A stretch of DNA of 64,000 bases from Daucus carota subsp. sativus (taxonomy: Eukaryota > Streptophyta > Magnoliopsida > Apiales > Apiaceae): contig NC_030387.2 of assembly GCF_001625215.2 (NCBI RefSeq), forward strand, positions 1,764,501 to 1,828,500, in the 5' to 3' direction. The position numbers were made by a program, and so were the translations under genes. Under the pieces are notes generated by a model. The model was not told the DNA's origin. It ran no database searches and saw only the letters and a program-made list of their open reading frames with translations. Of the stretch, positions 59,301-64,000 are shown piece by piece; position 1 is the stretch's first letter, and every line of letters begins with the position of its first letter.

Positions 59301-61814
59301 GCTTTAATGAGAATATGCATCTAGAGGCTAATTGTACCATACACCGGACTGACTATATACCACACTATTCAACGTTGCTTGTGCTATAATACTACAAAAA
59401 AAAAATAAAAAATTAAGAAATATACATGATAGGTGTTTTGAACTTCGGACAAAAGAAGATGAAGATGGGAGTTGAATGAAAGAGATGCAAAAATATTCAG
59501 CTTGTTTACTTTTGGCTGCACACTTTTTGTAGGTTTAGCTGTACTAGATGCTGGATATGTATCCATACCAGTAATCACATTTACATGCAATATTCCTTCC
59601 TAAGATAAAAATGCATCCCCTGTTTTTTTTTTGTATTTAAAAACCAATCCTGTAAAGCTTAGACAGACAATTTCTTACCTATTTTTTGATCTAGCCTACA
59701 AATAAACAAAAATCAAATTTTGTACGACTTAACTCTGTAAGGTGTTACCTATGATGATAGTCATGTGCTGCGTGCAGTTTACTGTTTACTGGAATATATT
59801 TACCGTTTCTCGCGAGCAATAATGGAGACATAAGTTTAATTGGCGAAGCTCTGATCTACTTATGTCTTGATTTTATCTTCCCTCAGGGAAAGAGATACGG
59901 ACAAAGATGGCAAGCTTAATTTTAAAGAATTTTTTCATGGGCTATTTGATCTTGTACGGAACTATGAAGACGTTGGTCATAATTCGTCACATGGGTTGGA
60001 TGACTCTAGGGATGCTCCAGCCAAAAAGTTGTTTGCGGAGCTAGACTCAGACAATGATGGGTATCTTTTAAATTTGACAGCCTTCTAAAATCAACCGACT
60101 TTATGCTTTTGGATAAATATAATCACATATGTTAGCTAACTTCAGTTTTACAGATATTTATCAGGTACAGAACTGCTGACTATAATTGGAAAACTTCATC
60201 CATCGGAGCATTATTATGCTAAACAACAGGCAGACTTTGTCATCCAACAGGTACCAACTGAGATGACAATGCTGAAAACTGTATCTAATTTAGAGCCCAT
60301 TTGGTTGAGCTTAAAATTATGACTTAACGTGACTTAATGTGATAAGGTGAGAGTTTAAAATGTCTGTTTGGGTAATTTTGACTTACTAATAACTTATAGG
60401 TTATTAAAAATATAATAATAAAAATAAAAGTTATTTATGGGTAACTTATGATTTATGGGTAATTTTTATCAAGAAAAAAAAAGTTTAAAAAAATTAAGTC
60501 ACTGAAAAAACTAAAAAGTACCTTAAACTAACTTCTGGCTTCAAATCAGTTTCCGGCTTATTTCTAACTTTCATCCGACTTCTGACTTTTTACACAAACA
60601 GACAATTTTGAGCTTAAAGTCGAAAATGGCTTAAAGTCTGGGCTTTAAGTCCAGGCAAACAGGCTCTTAGGCTAGGTGTAGATAAGATTTGCCACAGAAT
60701 TTGCTCATTTATGTCATGACATAGAGCAATGCACTCTGATTGTATAGGCAAAAGTTTACCAGTCAATAATAAATTGAACATTACTTCTCTCCATGGCCTA
60801 TGGAGAGTTTATATGTGTGCAAGCAACCACCAAAGGTTTTTTTGCAACCTTCAAATATATTTATTTCTGCAATGTGAATTGCTACCTATTAAGGTTGCTA
60901 ATATGTAGCTTCAGTTATATAACTTCTGCTATTTGCCAAGTAAAAACTTCAACTGTGGCATTGGTATATAGTGGTTGATGAAAGGAGTTTGTTTTTGTGT
61001 GTAAGCTAGCTGTGCAGTGTCAAGTTTAACAGAACTAGAGCACTCAGATACCTCAAGTATCAAGAAATCCACACTTCGCTGTTCTTTATTAGAGTGTTCA
61101 ACATTTTTATGATTTCTTCGACACTGTGCATAGAGTAGGAATCCTTAGCGCACAAGCATGTGCAAAATTGTTTTGTTAGTGGAAGCTTTTGCATTTTATA
61201 TATCTCAATTTTCCTTTCAATAAGATTGATAAAAAATCTGACAGAATTTAGTCTGGTACACTGTCACCTGGCTATGAGTATGTTTAGTTTCCAGATATAT
61301 GTCATATAGCTCTAAAATAGCTACCCTGATTCTGCAGGCAGAGTTAGAATGACCATTATATTTCAATTTTTCTCCCGGGTTATGTTCGTGTTCTTACGGA
61401 GTTATGGTTCTAGCTCTTCGTTTTTGTTTGATATTCCATTTTAAGTTTAGCTTGTAGGTAAATAATCGACACTGCTAAGAACATAATACACCGCCTTATG
61501 CTCCCTACTGTCCAAAACCTATATTTAGTTCATATAGTCTGCTGAGTTTAAAGGAACGTAAGCCTGGGTCTGGGAATCAACACTGTTAATTAATAATTTG
61601 TTAGGAGTCAGGAATAACAAGAATTGTTGAGGATTAGCATATATAGTTTATGTCATTTCCACTTTGAGGATCTCATTTCTGATTTCTGCAGGCTGATACT
61701 GATAAAGATGGACATCTGACCTTAGCTGAGATGATTGATAACCCTTACGTATTCTATAGTGCAATATTCAGCGAAGATGAAGATGATTATGGGTACCATG
61801 ACGAGTTCCGTTAA
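56311..61814 (+). CDS. Six-EF-hand reticulocalbin-like calcium-binding protein of the secretory path
   Basis: Exons 56311-56848, 58764-58866, 59016-59081, 59887-60060, 60154-60250 and 61692-61814 join to 366 residues. A hydrophobic N-terminus (VIIYITLAILLLLLIS) acts as signal or anchor. Six EF-hand loops follow: DVRPQDGVLSEDE (degenerate), DKNRDGLVSYDE, DADGDGVLNLTE, DTDKDGKLNFKE, DSDNDGYLSGTE and DTDKDGHLTLAE. The regular spacing is that of CREC proteins (reticulocalbin/calumenin), low-affinity calcium binders of the ER and Golgi. The tail YHDEFR ends the protein where animal relatives have HDEL/HDEF. Arabidopsis has close single-family homologues. Long introns (1.9 kb and 1.4 kb) contain a MITE at 60293. 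A probable intron in the 3' leader follows the stop. Confidence 0.88.
60293..60666. mobile_element. Complete Tourist-like MITE in the last intron of the EF-hand gene
   Basis: The ends GAGCCCATTTGG and the reverse complement of GCAAACAGGCTC pair. TTA flanks both sides (60290-60292, 60667-60669). At 374 bp it is the most complete copy of the family also seen, truncated, at 6022, 14700 and 42779. Confidence 0.75.
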
Positions 61815-62486
61815 TTCCAACATATTAGGCAGGTAATATACCTGCATGCGGTTGTCATTTGTTTCCAAAGCTTAGGCTTAATGATATACATATGGCAATG
61901 CATGTTCTTATAGTCAGTCTGCTTTCAATCTATATGGTTATTGAATGTGGTGATGTGGTGCTATGTTTGCAGTATCTCGGAAACATTGAAATTGTAGCAT
62001 ACAAAAAGGTTGTACACGTAAAGGGACATGGTGAACCTCAGAAGAACGATAGCAAGAGATATATAGGGGGTGAATTCAAGCATCTAGTTCTGGCTAGTAA
62101 GCTGATCTCGATCATCCAACTCACCTTACACCATTTCCCTGTTAGATTATATTATCATCTAGCCATATGTATTAGTCGTGTATAAGGGGACTCTTTCATA
62201 TTCTTCGATTCACACACATTTGTAAATCATCTTTCTGGTATAGTAAAATTTGCTTTCCAAGTCACACACCATGTGACATGTGTAGTCGGTTTAGAAATAG
62301 AAATCTCTCCCGTTATGTTTGTTACGTTCCCTACGCTCAGATTGACAGACGACACTATAAAACCATAGACACTGAGTGATATCTAATTCGAAAGCAAGCA
62401 ATCAAAAATGTAAAGAAAAACTGCAGCTGGAATTTCACTCAAAACTCCGGTAAATGGTAACATTACAGCAGAATTGATCTTACATC
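61815..62486. other. 3' regions of two converging genes
   Basis: The EF-hand transcript probably continues here. A donor GTAATA at about 61833 and an acceptor TTTGCAG at about 61974 suggest a 3'-leader intron. The open frame 61859-62185 crosses these sites and has no domain, so it is not called. The remainder is the 3' end of the minus-strand gene. Confidence 0.4.
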
Positions 62487-63062
62487 TCATTTCCGCGCCC
62501 CTTTCTTCTTCTTGTCTTTCTTCTTGATATCATCATCTTCGTCCTCGTCATCATCAGTCTGATCATCGCTGCTAGCATCTGTAGCATCATCATCAGAAGG
62601 CGGGGAAGGATCGAGAGCAGCAGCATCAATCGCCCAGCGGATCACCTCATCCACCTCATCTCCATCAACACCATCACTTCCCACATTTCCACTCTCCTTC
62701 GAATACGAAGGAAGCGTGGCCTTCAAAGCAGTGAATCTCGCAAACAAATCATCTCCATCTCCATCATTTTCCTTAACAACAGATTCGAATTCCTTATTCA
62801 ATTTGGCATCAGGTGTTCTGACAGAGGCCTTTGGTTTGGAATTGGACGATGAGGATGATGATCGGAGGGCTTGGAATCGACGGTCGAGATCTGGGTGAAT
62901 AATATGAGAAGAAGAGCCACGGGACATGTGAGAATCAACGCTGAGTTTGAGTAAAATATCATCTTCTGTAGCTCTCAGAAGCTTCTCCACTTCGTCTTGA
63001 TCTTCATCTTGCTTTGTTCTGGTGGAGTGTTTTTTGTTACTTCCACCTCTGGGACCGCTCAT
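62487..63062 (-). CDS. Conserved acidic plant protein of unknown function
   Basis: A single exon of 191 residues. The N-terminus is basic and hydrophilic (MSGPRGGSNKKHSTRTKQ). The middle has DEVEKLLRATEDDILLKLSV, a Ser-rich stretch and DDLFARFTALKATLPSYS. The C-terminus is strongly acidic (DDDATDASSDDQTDDDEDED) followed by a lysine-rich end (KKKDKKKKGARK) that could be a nuclear signal. No enzyme domain is seen. The start is the first ATG and is followed by an open, non-repetitive frame with plausible codon use. Its promoter is in the GC-rich stretch at 63063-63125. I do not recognise a named family. Confidence 0.7.
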   Translation of the reverse strand: MSGPRGGSNKKHSTRTKQDEDQDEVEKLLRATEDDILLKLSVDSHMSRGSSSHIIHPDLDRRFQALRSSSSSSNSKPKASVRTPDAKLNKEFESVVKENDGDGDDLFARFTALKATLPSYSKESGNVGSDGVDGDEVDEVIRWAIDAAALDPSPPSDDDATDASSDDQTDDDEDEDDDIKKKDKKKKGARK

Positions 63063-64000
63063 CTCTGCTCACTCCCCGCGGCGGCGCGGCCCTTAATTTT
63101 ATCTAATACCGCGGTCCGCCCCTTATTAAATTTTTGTCTTTAATTTCTTACTCAGGATTGAGGAATGCCAAAAATATTGTAATTCTTTTAATAAGTTTTC
63201 TAGGTAATTTGTTTGTTTATCTTAAAAAATTAGGTGGGATGTTATCTTTTGTCATCTAGATATTCAAGAAATTAATTTTCTTAGTTTTCTAGAGTTTCTT
63301 TTAATGAACTTTCCTAAAAAAATTGGATAAGATACTTTGAATACCTATCAAGCTAGGTGGTCATTTGTCTAAACTTATTTTTCAGAAATAAAACTTATCT
63401 CTAGAGAAAAATATATAAAATTTTATTTTTTTTCTCTGAAATAGGTTCTTAATAAATATACAGAATCTCCTTATATTAATATCTATTTTTTTTGTAAAAA
63501 TATGTATTTTTTGACAAAATAAGTTCTTAAATTTTGGGGGAAAAACTTGTCCAAACAGATCTAGATATCCGATTTTCAAAAATGTGTGGCTTAATATTCG
63601 ATTCTCAAAATCACATCAGTAGAAAATCTAAAAAATCCTTGTTGGATATGTAGTCTATAAAAATATACGACTTGATACTCGTTCACTAATTTTGACAAGA
63701 AAAGGGAAGATACGTCATCATCATCGGTTGACTTAAAAAATAGAATGAGTTCATTAATTAATTTTGACGAGAAAAAGGGAGAAATGTTCATCATCGGCCG
63801 ACTTAGAATATAGAATGAGAGAGAAATTTGTATCTTTGATATTCATTTCTCTTTCATTCCTTTTTCATTTTTTTCTTAATTAATAATAAAATATGAATAA
63901 AGAGTAAATATAAAGAGTAGAGTTGAATTATCATATTTAATGTATCAACTCATTAGAGTCATATATTTTTCAAAAAAAATATTTAAGAGCACCGTTATAC
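63063..64000. other. AT-rich flank
   Basis: Apart from the GC-rich promoter segment (GCGGCGGCGCGG at about 63077), this is AT-rich sequence without genes. Two imperfect copies of a segment with AATTTTGACRAGAAAA and CATCATCGG occur at about 63688-63748 and 63760-63814. Confidence 0.5.

Noticed and set aside
61859-62185. 108-codon frame after the EF-hand gene
   Set aside because: It crosses a probable intron in the 3' leader, has no domain and is not bounded by gene signals.
1-64000. CRISPR arrays, operons, ribosome-binding sites, rRNA and full tRNA genes
   Set aside because: The window is plant nuclear DNA. No such arrays were seen, and tRNA-like boxes occur only inside SINEs and a TRIM.

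Overview
The window is nuclear DNA of a flowering plant: AT-rich intergenic sequence, genes split by GT-AG introns, and many plant-type transposable elements. A cytochrome P450 at 28.6-30.3 kb closely resembles the CYP71AJ subfamily (psoralen/angelicin synthases), known mainly from the carrot family, so I infer an Apiaceae-like eudicot. This rests on recalled family features, not on a database search.

The first 23 kb is a transposon-rich accessory block built on a partly repeated unit. It holds one intact defensin-like gene (2.2-2.6 kb) and a broken second copy split by a Stowaway-like MITE. A Helitron-like element (6.45 to about 10.2 kb) carries exon fragments of WRKY, START-domain and PRP19 genes. 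A Pack-MULE (12.23-14.17 kb) carries part of a heptahelical (HHP) gene. An insertion with LINE-type hallmarks carries part of an NDR1/HIN1-like gene, and there is a complete 256-bp TRIM retrotransposon with 75-bp LTRs. An apparently intact 4.8-kb MULE (17.22-22.06 kb) encodes a full transposase and, convergently, a small GRF-zinc-finger/coiled-coil/membrane-anchor protein. This MULE sits just beyond the stop codon of an intact GEM-like GRAM-domain gene; a truncated copy of that gene lies at 11.1 kb. Paralogous empty sites inside the window confirm several insertions and their target-site duplications.

From 25 kb to 63 kb the window is mostly ordinary host genes: a GT31/DUF604 glycosyltransferase (+), the CYP71AJ-like P450 (+), a SICKLE-like proline/glycine-rich protein (+), an SRM1-like SHAQKYF MYB factor (-), the plastid biotin carboxylase CAC2 in 16 coding exons (-), a six-EF-hand reticulocalbin-like protein (+), and an acidic conserved protein (-). 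Small MITEs, a SINE and a hAT element lie in the intergenic stretches and introns.

The genes do not form one pathway. CAC2 serves plastid fatty-acid synthesis, the P450 specialised metabolism, GT31 glycan synthesis in the Golgi, the EF-hand protein calcium binding in the secretory path, and SRM1 and SICKLE gene expression. The observation most worth follow-up is the MULE with its convergent GRF-type partner gene, laid out like mudrA/mudrB of maize MuDR but with an unrelated second protein.
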